A stretch of 64,000 nt of DNA from contig JACQYS010000012.1 of NCBI GenBank assembly GCA_016208105.1, positions 1 to 64,000 of the forward strand, read 5' to 3'. This DNA comes from Desulfovibrio sp. Its GTDB lineage: Bacteria; Desulfobacterota; Desulfovibrionia; Desulfovibrionales; Desulfovibrionaceae. Below are positions 34,163 to 42,673 of this stretch, one piece after another. Each line of letters starts with the position of its first letter. The first letter of the stretch is position 1. Both the position numbers and the translations under genes were made by a program. The notes beneath the pieces are model-generated. The model was not told where the DNA came from and searched no databases. It saw only the letters and a list, made by a program, of their open reading frames with translations.

Positions 34163-34821
34163 TCACCAGCTCCGGCTGCGGCATCAAGAAATGCTCGGTG
34201 CCTTTGCCCATAGGGAGGCTTAGAAAAGAAGGCTGAACCTGAGACCAAGACATCCGCCCCGGCCTGGACCAACTCCCCGCAGTTCTCCACCGTAACCCCG
34301 CCATCCACCTGGATCAGGGTTTGCGCACCCTGTTTTTGGATCATGGATTTGAGTCTGCGAATCTTTTCCAGGCTAAAGGGTATGAACGACTGGCCACCAA
34401 AGCCGGGGTTCACGCTCATGATCAGCACCATGGAGAGCTGTGGCAGAAGATATTCCACCATGTCGAGGGGAGTGGCCGGATTAAGCGCCACGGCTGGTTT
34501 CGCCCCGAGTCTGGCAATCTCAGCCACTGCGCGCTCAAGGTGCATGGTCGCCTCGGCATGCACGCACACCAGATCCGCGCCGGCATCGACAAATTCGGTC
34601 AGGTAGCGTTCCGGGCGCTCTATCATGAGGTGCACGTCGAAAAATAGTTTGGAACGCTTGCGAAGCGCCTTGATCACCAGCGGACCGATGGTGATGTTGG
34701 GTACAAAAAGCCCGTCCATCACGTCCCAGTGCACCCATTTGAGATCAGCGGCCTCAAGTGCGGCCAGCTCTTCGGCCAGACGCCCAAAATCGGACGAGAG
34801 CAGTGAAGGGGATAGTATCAC
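34159..34821 (-). CDS. rpe: Ribulose-phosphate 3-epimerase
   Basis: A 220-aa TIM barrel interconverting ribulose-5-P and xylulose-5-P. Motifs: ILSPSLLSSDFGRLAEE, WVHWDVMDGLFVPNITIGP, HLMIERPERYL, MSVNPGFGGQSFIP and QVDGGVTVENC. GGAGGAG precedes the GTG start, which overlaps the upstream stop by 4 bases. Normal length. Confidence 0.95.
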   Translation of the reverse strand: MILSPSLLSSDFGRLAEELAALEAADLKWVHWDVMDGLFVPNITIGPLVIKALRKRSKLFFDVHLMIERPERYLTEFVDAGADLVCVHAEATMHLERAVAEIARLGAKPAVALNPATPLDMVEYLLPQLSMVLIMSVNPGFGGQSFIPFSLEKIRRLKSMIQKQGAQTLIQVDGGVTVENCGELVQAGADVLVSGSAFFSKPPYGQRHRAFLDAAAGAGE

Positions 34822-35270
34822 GACTCCTCCATGGCGAAATCGACCTTTATTTTAAAGAGCTTCTCTGCCGGCAGGTTCAATACGGAAATACCCGTTGCCC
34901 TGGAGATCTCGCCCAGGGTTTCCCTGACAGCCTCCATGGATGGGCCGACGCAGGTGAACCACACATTGTAGGAGTGTTGTCGCAGATAGTTGTGGGTCAC
35001 TCCGGGATGGCGGTTCACCTCGGCCACGAAGGACTCCACCTGATCCTCCGGCACCCGGGCCGCGCAGAGCGTTGACTGCCACCCCAGCTTGTTGGATTGG
35101 AAATTGGCCCCGATGCGGCGGATGACGCCCTTCTGCTTGAGTGCGCGCACCCGGGCCAGCACTTCAGCCTCGGTGAGCCCAAGCTGCGCGCCCACTTCAG
35201 CGTAAGGCCTGGCGGCAATCGGATACTTCGATTGAATGATGTCCAGAATTTTACGGTCGTATGCGTCCAT
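34818..35270 (-). CDS. Siroheme decarboxylase subunit (AhbA/AhbB, Lrp/AsnC-like)
   Basis: A protein of about 150 aa with an AsnC-type N-terminal helix-turn-helix (DAYDRKILDIIQSKYPIAAR) and a C-terminal RAM-like domain containing HSYNVWFTC. Members of this family next to ahbC/ahbD form the heterodimer that decarboxylates siroheme to 12,18-didecarboxysiroheme. Only one subunit gene is present here, and I cannot tell A from B. It follows the ahbD terminator and overlaps rpe by 4 bases. Start at ATG 35270 preferred over 35282. Confidence 0.85.
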   Translation of the reverse strand: MDAYDRKILDIIQSKYPIAARPYAEVGAQLGLTEAEVLARVRALKQKGVIRRIGANFQSNKLGWQSTLCAARVPEDQVESFVAEVNRHPGVTHNYLRQHSYNVWFTCVGPSMEAVRETLGEISRATGISVLNLPAEKLFKIKVDFAMEES

Positions 35271-35312
35271 GGGCAACACCATAGCCTATCAAGGGCCCAA
35301 GGCAAAGAGCAC

Positions 35313-35347
35313 AAAAGGGCGGGATCCGAACACCGGACCCGCCCTTT
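35313..35347 (-). terminator. Intrinsic terminator after ahbD
   Basis: On the minus strand, AAAGGGCGGGTCCG pairs with CGGATCCCGCCC around a short loop and is followed by TTTTG. This should end the hemB-HEPN-ahbD transcript, so the AsnC-like gene and rpe probably have their own promoter. Confidence 0.85.
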
Positions 35348-35369
35348 ATGAAGCATCAAAAAGACAATT

Positions 35370-36512
35370 TTAGCCCCGCTTGGGCTGATATGTACACAAC
35401 GGCTCGGGAGCCATGGGATCACCCTGCATGGTGTGGGCTCTGGCCCGGCAGCCGCCGCAGACCTTGTGGTATTCGCATGGGCCGCACTTGCCCTCATACG
35501 CCTTCTGATCCCGGAACTTCTTGAACCAAGCCGTGTTGGCCCATATTTCCGGAAACGGCGTCTCCAAAACGTTGCCGCAATCAAGCTCCAGGTAGCCGCA
35601 GGGCTGTACCATCCCCGAGTGGGAAATGAAGCAGAAACCTATGCCCCCCAGGCAGCCCCGGGTCATGGCATCAAGGCCGAACGTGTCAGGAGTTACCGAA
35701 ACCCCCTCCTCCTTGGCACGCTGGCGCATGATGCGATAGTAATGCGGGGCACAGGTGGCCTTGAGCTGCATGGTGGTTGTCTTGCGGAAATCGTAGAACC
35801 AGTTCAGCACTGTCTCGTATTCCTCGGCAGTGATGACCTGGGCCGCTATCTCCGTGGCCCGCCCTGTGGGCACCAGCAGGAAGATGTGCCAGGCGCTGGC
35901 CCCCAGGCTTTCGCATAGTTCAAAAATCTTCTTGAAATTGTGAAGGTTGGACTTGGTGACCGTGGTGTTGATCTGGAACTCGATGCCCGCGTCCTTTAAA
36001 TACTGTATGCCCCGGAGCGCTCCGTCGAAAGCCCCCTTCTCCCCACGGAACTCGTCATGGGTGGTCGCGTCCGGGCCGTCGATGGAGATCGAGCAGCGCT
36101 GGATGCCGACCTCTTTCATGCGTTTGGCGTTCTCGGCGGTTATCAAGGTGCCGTTTGGGGCCATGACGCAGCGTAGGCCCTTGGCATTGGCATAGGCCAC
36201 CAGGTCGTCCCAGTCCGGACGCATGAGGGGCTCGCCACCGGTGAAAATAATGATGGGGTTGCCCACCTCTGGGAAGGTGTCGATGAGAGCCTTGGCCTGG
36301 GCGTTGGAGAGTTCGCCGGGATAGGGGGCGAAGTGGGCCTCGGCCCGGCAGTGCTTGCAGGCCAGGTTGCAGCGGCGGGTGATCTCCCAGGCGATGAGGC
36401 GAACCGGAGGAGCGCCGTTAGGGAGCGTTTTTGGCATTCCTCCAGGGTGACTCCCGGGGTGGCCGCCGTGAGATCCTGCCAGCTGGGAGCCTGGGCTGCT
36501 AAACTTTTGCAT
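35370..36512 (-). CDS. ahbD: AhbD heme synthase (radical SAM)
   Basis: About 380 aa. The radical-SAM cluster motif is RRCNLACKHC (CxxxCxxC), followed by FTGGEPLMRPDW. The C-terminal SPASM-like cysteines are in CGPCEYHKVCGGCRARA. This pattern fits AhbD, which oxidatively decarboxylates iron-coproporphyrin III to heme b. The N-terminus carries an unusual Gly/His/Pro-rich stretch (GSHGGHPGSHPGG, about residues 14-26). The ATG at 36512 has AGGTGA upstream. AhbC and HemB genes are close by on the same strand. Confidence 0.88.
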   Translation of the reverse strand: MQKFSSPGSQLAGSHGGHPGSHPGGMPKTLPNGAPPVRLIAWEITRRCNLACKHCRAEAHFAPYPGELSNAQAKALIDTFPEVGNPIIIFTGGEPLMRPDWDDLVAYANAKGLRCVMAPNGTLITAENAKRMKEVGIQRCSISIDGPDATTHDEFRGEKGAFDGALRGIQYLKDAGIEFQINTTVTKSNLHNFKKIFELCESLGASAWHIFLLVPTGRATEIAAQVITAEEYETVLNWFYDFRKTTTMQLKATCAPHYYRIMRQRAKEEGVSVTPDTFGLDAMTRGCLGGIGFCFISHSGMVQPCGYLELDCGNVLETPFPEIWANTAWFKKFRDQKAYEGKCGPCEYHKVCGGCRARAHTMQGDPMAPEPLCTYQPKRG

Positions 36513-36532
36513 TCTAATCACCTATAGCAACG

Positions 36533-36551
36533 ACAGGTATTTACTACCTGT
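36533..36551 (-). promoter_or_regulatory. Inverted repeat upstream of ahbD
   Basis: ACAGGTA (36533-36539) and TACCTGT (36545-36551) flank a 5-base spacer, about 20 bases before the ahbD start and just after the HEPN-like gene. No T-run follows on the minus strand, so it looks more like a binding site than a terminator. Function unknown. Confidence 0.4.
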
Positions 36552-36570
36552 AGTTTTAGCACAAGTTCAG

Positions 36571-37389
36571 TTAAATTTGATTATCTTTTGGTTCTTTACG
36601 CAATTCTCGGCATATCCCTATAATGCCATGAACTCTATCGTAACTATCTTTTTCAGAATATTTAATAATATCATTTATAAATGAATCAACCAAACACAAT
36701 GATACGTCATCAAATATATTAAACGCCTTCCAAAAGTACCCTTCTGGGATTGGAACCGGAGAAAGTTCACATTTATCCTTCGAAACACACACTTTGCCCT
36801 CATCATCGATCACTATATCAAGAAAGCACTGATCGTGGACCAATGCGTTTCTCAGTTCAAAGACGTTAAGAAAAGATTGATAATCCACATCAGAAATATT
36901 TATCTTTAATCCAAATGATTTTTTAAGAAATTTCAACCTATCCTTCATTGTCATATATGACAACTTCTTGCACTTTACATCGACGACTGAACGCTTTAGA
37001 GCGGAAATTGACTTTGCATTTTCTATTGCATTCCAGTCGGCGGAAAGAGAATCTCTTACCACCCCTGGATGATATAAAATCAGCAATTTAGTTATACTGT
37101 CAACGTACGACTCAAATACACTAACTAAATAAACTATACTACTTGCCAATGAAATATATTCATTTGACGACAACTCATCATCTAACACACGTCCTAAAAA
37201 ACCATGAAATCCCTCAATACAGAGCCTTCCCTCGGAATTCTCATCACTCTTAGGTTCAGTTTTTAAGTAATGTAATATTGTTTTATGCTGAAAAATCCTC
37301 GCATTCATCAAGCGGACTAAACCCGTACCATAAGCCATACTAAGACTGATAAAAGCATGATAAAACCTTTTCTGTCTTTCATCATCCAT
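36571..37389 (-). CDS. AT-rich HEPN-like protein inserted in the heme locus
   Basis: A 272-aa helical protein, no signal peptide. Residues 88-100 (LVSVFESYVDSIT) and 176-186 (NVFELRNALVHD) resemble RiboL-PSP/MAE_28990-type HEPN domains. The RxxxxH motif of HEPN RNases is present as R180-N-A-L-V-H185. Base composition is far from its neighbours (12 G/C of 60 at 36661-36720 against 42 of 60 in hemB at 37621-37680). The ATG at 37389 overlaps the hemB stop (TGATG). No antitoxin-like partner is adjacent. Horizontal acquisition is likely; function and the HEPN call are inference. Confidence 0.6.
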   Translation of the reverse strand: MDDERQKRFYHAFISLSMAYGTGLVRLMNARIFQHKTILHYLKTEPKSDENSEGRLCIEGFHGFLGRVLDDELSSNEYISLASSIVYLVSVFESYVDSITKLLILYHPGVVRDSLSADWNAIENAKSISALKRSVVDVKCKKLSYMTMKDRLKFLKKSFGLKINISDVDYQSFLNVFELRNALVHDQCFLDIVIDDEGKVCVSKDKCELSPVPIPEGYFWKAFNIFDDVSLCLVDSFINDIIKYSEKDSYDRVHGIIGICRELRKEPKDNQI

Positions 37390-38366
37390 CACAGAAGCTC
37401 CGCCAGAACTTCTTCAGTAAAATAGGATAAAATCAAATCCGCGCCCGCGCGTTTGATGGACGTGAGCGACTCCATCATGACCGCTTGTTCGTCGATCCAG
37501 CCGAGCTGGGCCGCAGCCTTGATCATGGAATACTCGCCGCTCACCTGATAGGCGGCCACGGGCAGGTCGTAATTATCGCGCACCAGCCGGATGATGTCCA
37601 AATAGGGCCCGGCGGGTTTGACCATCAAAAAGTCCGCCCCCTCGGCCACATCCGCCGAGGCCTCGCGCAGGCCTTCGCGCCAGTTGGCCGGGTCCATCTG
37701 GTAGGATTTGCGGTCCCCGGACTTGGGCGCTGATTCAGCAGCCTCCCGGAAGGGGCCGTAGTACGCCGAAGCGTATTTCACTGCGTAGGACATAATGGGA
37801 ATATTCTCATGTCCCTTGGCGTCCAGCGTAGCTCGAATGGCAGCAACTCTGCCGTCCATCATATCCGACGGAGCCACGATGTCCGCCCCGGCTTCGGCGT
37901 GCGACAAGGCCACCTTGGCCAACAGCTCCAGGGTCGGGTCGTTCAGGACCTGCCCTTCGTCGGTCAGAATGCCGCAATGTCCGTGGGAGGTGTACTCGCA
38001 CAGGCACACATCCGTGACCACCACCAGGGCCGGAAATTTCTTCTTGAGTTCGCGAACGGCGCGCTGCACCACGCCGTTCTCGGCGTAGCCCTGGCTGCCC
38101 ACCGGGTCCTTGTCCCTGGGGATGCCGAACAGGATGACTGACTTGAGGCCCTTGTCCACTGCCTTGGCCACGCGCTCCACCAGGGCCTTCATGCCAAGCT
38201 GGTTCTGGCCGGGCATGGCCCCGATGGGCTTGACCATGTCCTCGGGGCCGGTTTCGGCCACGAAATAGGGCATGATCAGGTCGTTCCGGGAAAGGGCGGT
38301 CTCGCGGACAAGGTCGCGCAAGGCTGGGGTGCGGCGCAGGCGGCGGCCGCGATGGAAGTCGAACAT
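37389..38366 (-). CDS. hemB: Porphobilinogen synthase (delta-aminolevulinic acid dehydratase)
   Basis: A 325-aa enzyme condensing two aminolevulinates to porphobilinogen. The zinc-site cysteines are in [13 protein letters not shown], so it is the zinc-dependent type, and the catalytic lysines lie in [16 protein letters not shown] and [18 protein letters not shown] precedes the ATG at 38366. It lies between ahbC and the HEPN-like gene, all on the minus strand. Confidence 0.97.
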   Translation of the reverse strand: MFDFHRGRRLRRTPALRDLVRETALSRNDLIMPYFVAETGPEDMVKPIGAMPGQNQLGMKALVERVAKAVDKGLKSVILFGIPRDKDPVGSQGYAENGVVQRAVRELKKKFPALVVVTDVCLCEYTSHGHCGILTDEGQVLNDPTLELLAKVALSHAEAGADIVAPSDMMDGRVAAIRATLDAKGHENIPIMSYAVKYASAYYGPFREAAESAPKSGDRKSYQMDPANWREGLREASADVAEGADFLMVKPAGPYLDIIRLVRDNYDLPVAAYQVSGEYSMIKAAAQLGWIDEQAVMMESLTSIKRAGADLILSYFTEEVLAELL

Positions 38367-38703
38367 GGGGTTTCTCCTGGCCTGTATTGCTGGAGAGGGC
38401 CTGGGCTGCCAGAGAGGGCGCCGCCCTCTCTGAACTCTCCCGCCAGGGAACTTCGTTCCCTGGACCCATCATAGCTTCGCGTTGAGATTCGCCAATTTGG
38501 CGTACCCCCGCGGTTCTTTTGCTTATCTCGCCGCTTCGGCGATGGCGATCCGCAGGAAGAAGCCGCTTTGGGCGTTCCCGGCGGCTGACCCGCATCAGAT
38601 TCCACCCAACTCACGACTCCCGCGAACCCATTGCCGGGGTCCGGGGGGGAGGCTCTCCCCCCAGCGGGTCCAAGGCGAAGCCCTGGCCTTCTCTTACTCG
38701 CTC
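38367..38703. repeat. Intergenic region with REP-like hairpins between ahbC and hemB
   Basis: This stretch of over 300 bases has no convincing gene. AGAGAGGGC (38411-38419) pairs with GCCCTCTCT (38423-38431), and CCAGGGAAC (38443-38451) pairs with GTTCCCTGG (38455-38463) around a 3-base loop. A GC-rich CTGGGGGGAGAG/CTCCCCCC structure lies near 38640-38665, just after ahbC, and may terminate it. The second hairpin resembles the one at 13731-13753. Confidence 0.6.
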
Positions 38704-39885
38704 TTATTTCCTGATCTCGTCGTCAGTCAGGTAGCAGGCGGGGTCCTGGGCCCAGACGTCGCCGTAATAGGCTTCGGCTCGGGCGCGGAAGTTGCCGCCG
38801 CAGATGTTCAGGAAGCGACAGTCAGCGCAGCGGCCGCCAACGTACTTCTTTTTCTCCTTCAGCTTGGAGAGCAGCTCGATATTGGGATCGTCCCAAATCT
38901 GCGAGAAAGGCCGCTCCAGGACGTTGCCAAAGGTGTGGATGCGCCAGAACTGGTCGGCGTGAACCTGGCCGTCCCAGGAGATGCAGCCGATGCCGCGCCC
39001 GGAGTTGTTGCCCTCGTTGTACTGGAGCAGCTCCATGACTTCCTCGGCGCGCTTGGGATCTTCCTTGAGCAGGCGGAAGTACACGTAGGGGCCGTCCGCG
39101 TGGTTGTCCACAGTGAGAACTTCTTTCTCGTGCCCGGCTTCGAAGAGAGCCCGGGTTTTATCCATGATCAGGTCCACAACCTGACGGGTCTCGGCATGGT
39201 CCAGATCTTCCTTGATGAGTTCCGAGCCGCGCCCGGAATAGACCAGGTGGTAGAAACAGATGCGGGGAACCTCGAGGTCGCGGATCAGGTCGAACAGTCC
39301 CGGGATCTCGGTCCAGTTGCGCTTGTTGATGGTGAAGCGCATGCCCACCTTGAGGCCTTCGGCCTTGCAGTTCTCGATGCCCTGGATGGTCTTCTTGAAG
39401 GAACCGGGCACACCGCGGAACTTGTCGTGGATTTCCTCCAGGCCGTCCACGGAGATGCCCACATAGGAAAGGCCAACATCCTTAAGCTCGCGAGCTTTCT
39501 CCTTGGTGATGAGCGTGCCGTTGGTGGATATGACCGCGCGCATGCCACGACCCACGGCGTGGTGGGCCAGCTCGACAAGATCCTTGCGGACCAGCGGTTC
39601 GCCGCCGGAAAAGAGCATGACCGGCGCACCGTAGGCGGCCAGGTCGTCGATCATGGTCTTGGCCTGATCGGTGTTGATGGGATCGCTGCCGGATTCGTCG
39701 ATGGCCTTGGCGTAGCAGTGGACGCATTTCAAGTTGCAGCGTTTGGTCATATTCCAGACCACCACCGGCTTCTTGTCCTTGGAGAACTGAAGCAGGTGGG
39801 AGGGGAGCTTGCCGGAGTGGCGGCCGTAGCGCAGTGCGTCGGATGCTTCCACGGTGCCGCAGTAAAGCTTGGAGATGCCGATCAT
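38704..39885 (-). CDS. ahbC: AhbC 12,18-didecarboxysiroheme deacetylase (radical SAM)
   Basis: A 393-aa radical SAM enzyme beginning MIGISKLYCG, a typical AhbC N-terminus. The cluster motif is KRCNLKCVHC, then FSGGEPLVRKD. C-terminal cysteines in CADCRFLNICGGNFRAR would bind an auxiliary Fe-S cluster. AhbC removes two acetate side chains to give iron-coproporphyrin III, the AhbD substrate. GAGGA precedes the ATG. Confidence 0.9.
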   Translation of the reverse strand: MIGISKLYCGTVEASDALRYGRHSGKLPSHLLQFSKDKKPVVVWNMTKRCNLKCVHCYAKAIDESGSDPINTDQAKTMIDDLAAYGAPVMLFSGGEPLVRKDLVELAHHAVGRGMRAVISTNGTLITKEKARELKDVGLSYVGISVDGLEEIHDKFRGVPGSFKKTIQGIENCKAEGLKVGMRFTINKRNWTEIPGLFDLIRDLEVPRICFYHLVYSGRGSELIKEDLDHAETRQVVDLIMDKTRALFEAGHEKEVLTVDNHADGPYVYFRLLKEDPKRAEEVMELLQYNEGNNSGRGIGCISWDGQVHADQFWRIHTFGNVLERPFSQIWDDPNIELLSKLKEKKKYVGGRCADCRFLNICGGNFRARAEAYYGDVWAQDPACYLTDDEIRK

Positions 39886-39973
39886 GCTATGTCCTCGATT
39901 GTTCTTTTAGGTGGGGGGGTGCTAGCATTTTTCCCCCCGGCCCGAAAGGACCTGGATCACATTTTTAATGGAC

Positions 39974-40004
39974 AAAAGCCTTCCCCGATTCAGAGGAAGG
40001 CTTT
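39974..40004 (-). terminator. Intrinsic terminator after the lipoprotein gene
   Basis: AAAGCCTTCC (39975-39984) pairs with GGAAGGCTTT (39995-40004). On the minus strand the stem ends in TTTTG, a good terminator for the upstream 242-aa lipoprotein gene. Confidence 0.8.
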
Positions 40005-40050
40005 CGTTTAGACAGATTAAATTAAGACAGCAAAAACATTCGGCAAGATG

Positions 40051-40779
40051 CTAGTTCTCCAGCTTGGAGCTCTGGAGCGGCTGTTTCGGCGGGGGCGGCG
40101 GGGAATGCTCCTTGGGGACCGCAACCTGAACGGATGTTGCCCCGGAAGACTGGAACTGCAGCCCGGTGTTCCACTTCTTGATCGGTCCGCCCGTATCATG
40201 GGCCAGGGCGGTCATGATGGACCAGAGCGGATCCTGGGGCATGCGGCTTTCACGCTTGAACAGCACGAAGTCCGAACTGCGGTCCGGGTCCATGCGCCCT
40301 GCCTGGGCCATGGACCAGATACGCTGCCCGGTGTTCACGTCGAATATTTCAAAAGAGAGGGACACCGCGGAATCCGAACGGGTGCCACCAGCCAGGATGT
40401 AGGCCAGACGGCCCGTAACAACGCAGTCCGCGCCACGATCGCGCCCCACAAGTATGGCCTGCTCAGTCGTGAGGCCTTCCATGGAGGGTTCGTAGAACAG
40501 CGTTGGAAATACTTGGTCCTGGCTCCAGGTGTTGGCGAATATTTCGGTGAGCTGTTTGGAGAGGTGCCTGGCATTATAGACGTCCTGCTGCACGGCAAAG
40601 GGCAAGACCACAGCCTTGAACGGCCTTGAGGGGGCGTTCATAGGTTGAATGAACACTGAGGGATTATTGCGTTTCACGTGGATGTCCACATAGACGATGG
40701 GCTGCTCGGCGAGCTTTGGGTCCAGGGCGCAGGCGGGGAGAAAGACGGCCAGCGCCAAAATCATGGCGATACGTTTCAT
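40051..40779 (-). CDS. Predicted lipoprotein, CsgG/LpoB-like
   Basis: The 242-aa product has a signal sequence with lipobox LPAC at residues 14-17. The mature domain (KAVVLPFAVQQDVYNARHLS ... EQAILVGRDRGADCVVTGRL) resembles the CsgG/LpoB/GNA1162 group of envelope lipoproteins with an anticodon-binding-like fold. The tail is proline-rich. GAGGAG precedes the start. Role unknown; it leads no clear operon. Confidence 0.7.
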   Translation of the reverse strand: MKRIAMILALAVFLPACALDPKLAEQPIVYVDIHVKRNNPSVFIQPMNAPSRPFKAVVLPFAVQQDVYNARHLSKQLTEIFANTWSQDQVFPTLFYEPSMEGLTTEQAILVGRDRGADCVVTGRLAYILAGGTRSDSAVSLSFEIFDVNTGQRIWSMAQAGRMDPDRSSDFVLFKRESRMPQDPLWSIMTALAHDTGGPIKKWNTGLQFQSSGATSVQVAVPKEHSPPPPPKQPLQSSKLEN

Positions 40780-40832
40780 AAGGGCTCCTCGTGGGAGTTT
40801 TTACTCGGTTTCAAGCAAGAACCGGACCTTCC

Positions 40833-41168
40833 CTACTGCGGCCTGGTGGTTGGCGGAGGGGCGGTGGAGACGGTGTCCATGAGCTGCGTTTTGGAATGGA
40901 GCAGGCTCTCGCGCAATTCCAGGCGTTTTTTCAAAGGTAGAAGTCTGAATTCTGGCTTGGCTGTCAGCTCATCGAGCTGATCCATCTCTTCGCGAATATT
41001 TTTTATCTTCGTTTGGAAGGATGACTCCTCGGGCCACACGCGTGAAGCGATCTCTGCGAGCTCACGCAATTCCCTGGAGAGATCCCGAAAGGCTTTCGGA
41101 CCGGTGTCATTGGACATCCGCCGGCGCTGAAGCGCTTTTTTGATGCTGCGCGTAAGCCAAGCAAACAT
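40833..41168 (-). CDS. Hypothetical small helical protein
   Basis: A 111-aa charged, helical protein (MFAWLTRSIKKALQRRRMSN...), probably coiled-coil around residues 25-90, ending in a proline/threonine-rich tail. There is no membrane segment. GGAGG precedes the ATG at 41168; the longer frame upstream overlaps the next gene. Ten bases separate it from the Yip1-domain gene, suggesting co-transcription. Family not recognised. Confidence 0.6.
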   Translation of the reverse strand: MFAWLTRSIKKALQRRRMSNDTGPKAFRDLSRELRELAEIASRVWPEESSFQTKIKNIREEMDQLDELTAKPEFRLLPLKKRLELRESLLHSKTQLMDTVSTAPPPTTRPQ

Positions 41169-41178
41169 GCCATTCCTC

Positions 41179-42609
41179 CTATCTGCGCGTAATGAGCACG
41201 TGCAAGATGGCGAAGGAAGCCATGAAGAACAGGGACCACTTGACCAGCACCGACGCGAGTACCTGAGGATAGCCAGCCTGATGGAGCTTTTTAAGCCCAA
41301 TGGCCTGAAGCGTCATGTGCCAGATCAATATAACAGGAATAAGATAGGAATACGGCACTGGCAAGGCCGTAAGAATCCAAGGGCCTCCAGAGTAGCAGAT
41401 CGTGCGGAAGGTTTCGTCGAAAGGCCTGGTGGCGGATCGCAGAAGGCCCAGCAGCAGATGCGCCAGTGCGGCGTCCAGGAAAACGAAGCCAATCAGTACG
41501 ATAGGAGAGAGTCCCAGCAGGGCCAAACCGCCCAGCGCCCCGGACCCAAGGCCTTGGAAGCCGTCGGTGCGCCCAAGCTCGTACAGATTCGGCCCAAGCC
41601 CGAAATAATTCCAGATGAGCCCGAAGAGCATGGACACAACGCATAAAACCATGGCGAATATCAGAGGACGCAGCTTGCCGGATACGTGAGGCAGTTGGTC
41701 GAAAAAATCGCCGGGCTTGAGCAAAATGCTTTTGATAGTGTTCAGGAATGCGGGAACAACGCCGTAGTGCTCCAGTTGCTCCCAGGGAGCGCCTGAATCC
41801 GAATGAACGGCAGCGGGTGCGACCGACTCCCCCTCAGGCTGGCGGTACGCTCCGGCCGCAACATTGGTCTCGCCGCCCATGGCTTGGAGCCTGGCCCAAA
41901 TGTCTCGCACGGAGTCTTCTCCGGCCACCGCTTCGGAAGGCTGCACCTCAGCCTGATGCGGCTGTTCCGACTGAATCCCCTCGTTCCCGGAATCGGTGGA
42001 ACCGGGTTCCGGCATTGCGTACTCAGGTGGCAACGGTTCATGCTCAACCGGCGCAGGATGGGGAGGAAGGTTCCTTTCTATTACGGGGGAAGCAAGAGGC
42101 GATGCGGCTTCGGACGTTTCTTCATACGCCCAGACCGCCTCCGGAGCAGGGCCTGGCAAAGAATCCCCAATGGGCTCGTATGCAACGGCACGGGGGGGAG
42201 TGCCCGGAGATTGATCGCCCAGCCTGCCGAAATCCGGAGCCCCCTGCTCCGCAGGGTCTACCGATCTGGACGGTTCGGGATCTGGCAGCCAGCGGGCTTG
42301 AGGTCTTGGGGGCAGATGACCGTAATGTTCGGGCTCCCCGGAATGATCCACGGCATAGGAACGCTGGGTCCTGGGTTCATACGGGGCGGATTGGGTATAC
42401 GCAGGGGGGTCCGGTTCCACCGTTGGACGGGACGGCCTCGGAGGATACACGGGCTCATCCGGCGCATCGTCCTGAGGGGACGGCGCCTGAAGGCCCCTGA
42501 ACCGGAAGCGGAACTGGCACTTGGGACAGGTGGCTATGCTGGAGCGGGCCGGGACTTTATCCGCAGGGATGTCCCGGCTGTAGCCGCATTGCGGGCAGAC
42601 GATGCGCAT
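41179..42609 (-). CDS. MJ0042-type zinc finger and Yip1-domain membrane protein
   Basis: A 476-aa protein. Residues 1-40 form a zinc ribbon (CPQCGYSRDIP ... CPKCQFRF), residues 45-265 are a long, proline- and glutamate-rich disordered linker, and the C-terminal 200 residues hold about five membrane segments of the Yip1 type (for example LVLLGLSPIVLIGFVFLDAA). Zinc ribbon-linker-membrane proteins of this kind are common in this bacterial group, with unknown function. GAAGGG precedes the ATG. Confidence 0.8.
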   Translation of the reverse strand: MRIVCPQCGYSRDIPADKVPARSSIATCPKCQFRFRFRGLQAPSPQDDAPDEPVYPPRPSRPTVEPDPPAYTQSAPYEPRTQRSYAVDHSGEPEHYGHLPPRPQARWLPDPEPSRSVDPAEQGAPDFGRLGDQSPGTPPRAVAYEPIGDSLPGPAPEAVWAYEETSEAASPLASPVIERNLPPHPAPVEHEPLPPEYAMPEPGSTDSGNEGIQSEQPHQAEVQPSEAVAGEDSVRDIWARLQAMGGETNVAAGAYRQPEGESVAPAAVHSDSGAPWEQLEHYGVVPAFLNTIKSILLKPGDFFDQLPHVSGKLRPLIFAMVLCVVSMLFGLIWNYFGLGPNLYELGRTDGFQGLGSGALGGLALLGLSPIVLIGFVFLDAALAHLLLGLLRSATRPFDETFRTICYSGGPWILTALPVPYSYLIPVILIWHMTLQAIGLKKLHQAGYPQVLASVLVKWSLFFMASFAILHVLITRR

Positions 42610-42673
42610 CGGTAACCCTTCATAGGCTTAAGGCCTGCCAAGGCATTAGCCCGCCTCGGCCTGCAAATCAATG

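Noticed and set aside
38482-40011. 509-aa open frame on the plus strand
   Set aside because: Antisense to ahbC, a certain gene; repeated Val/Gly/Asp-rich translation indicates a shadow.
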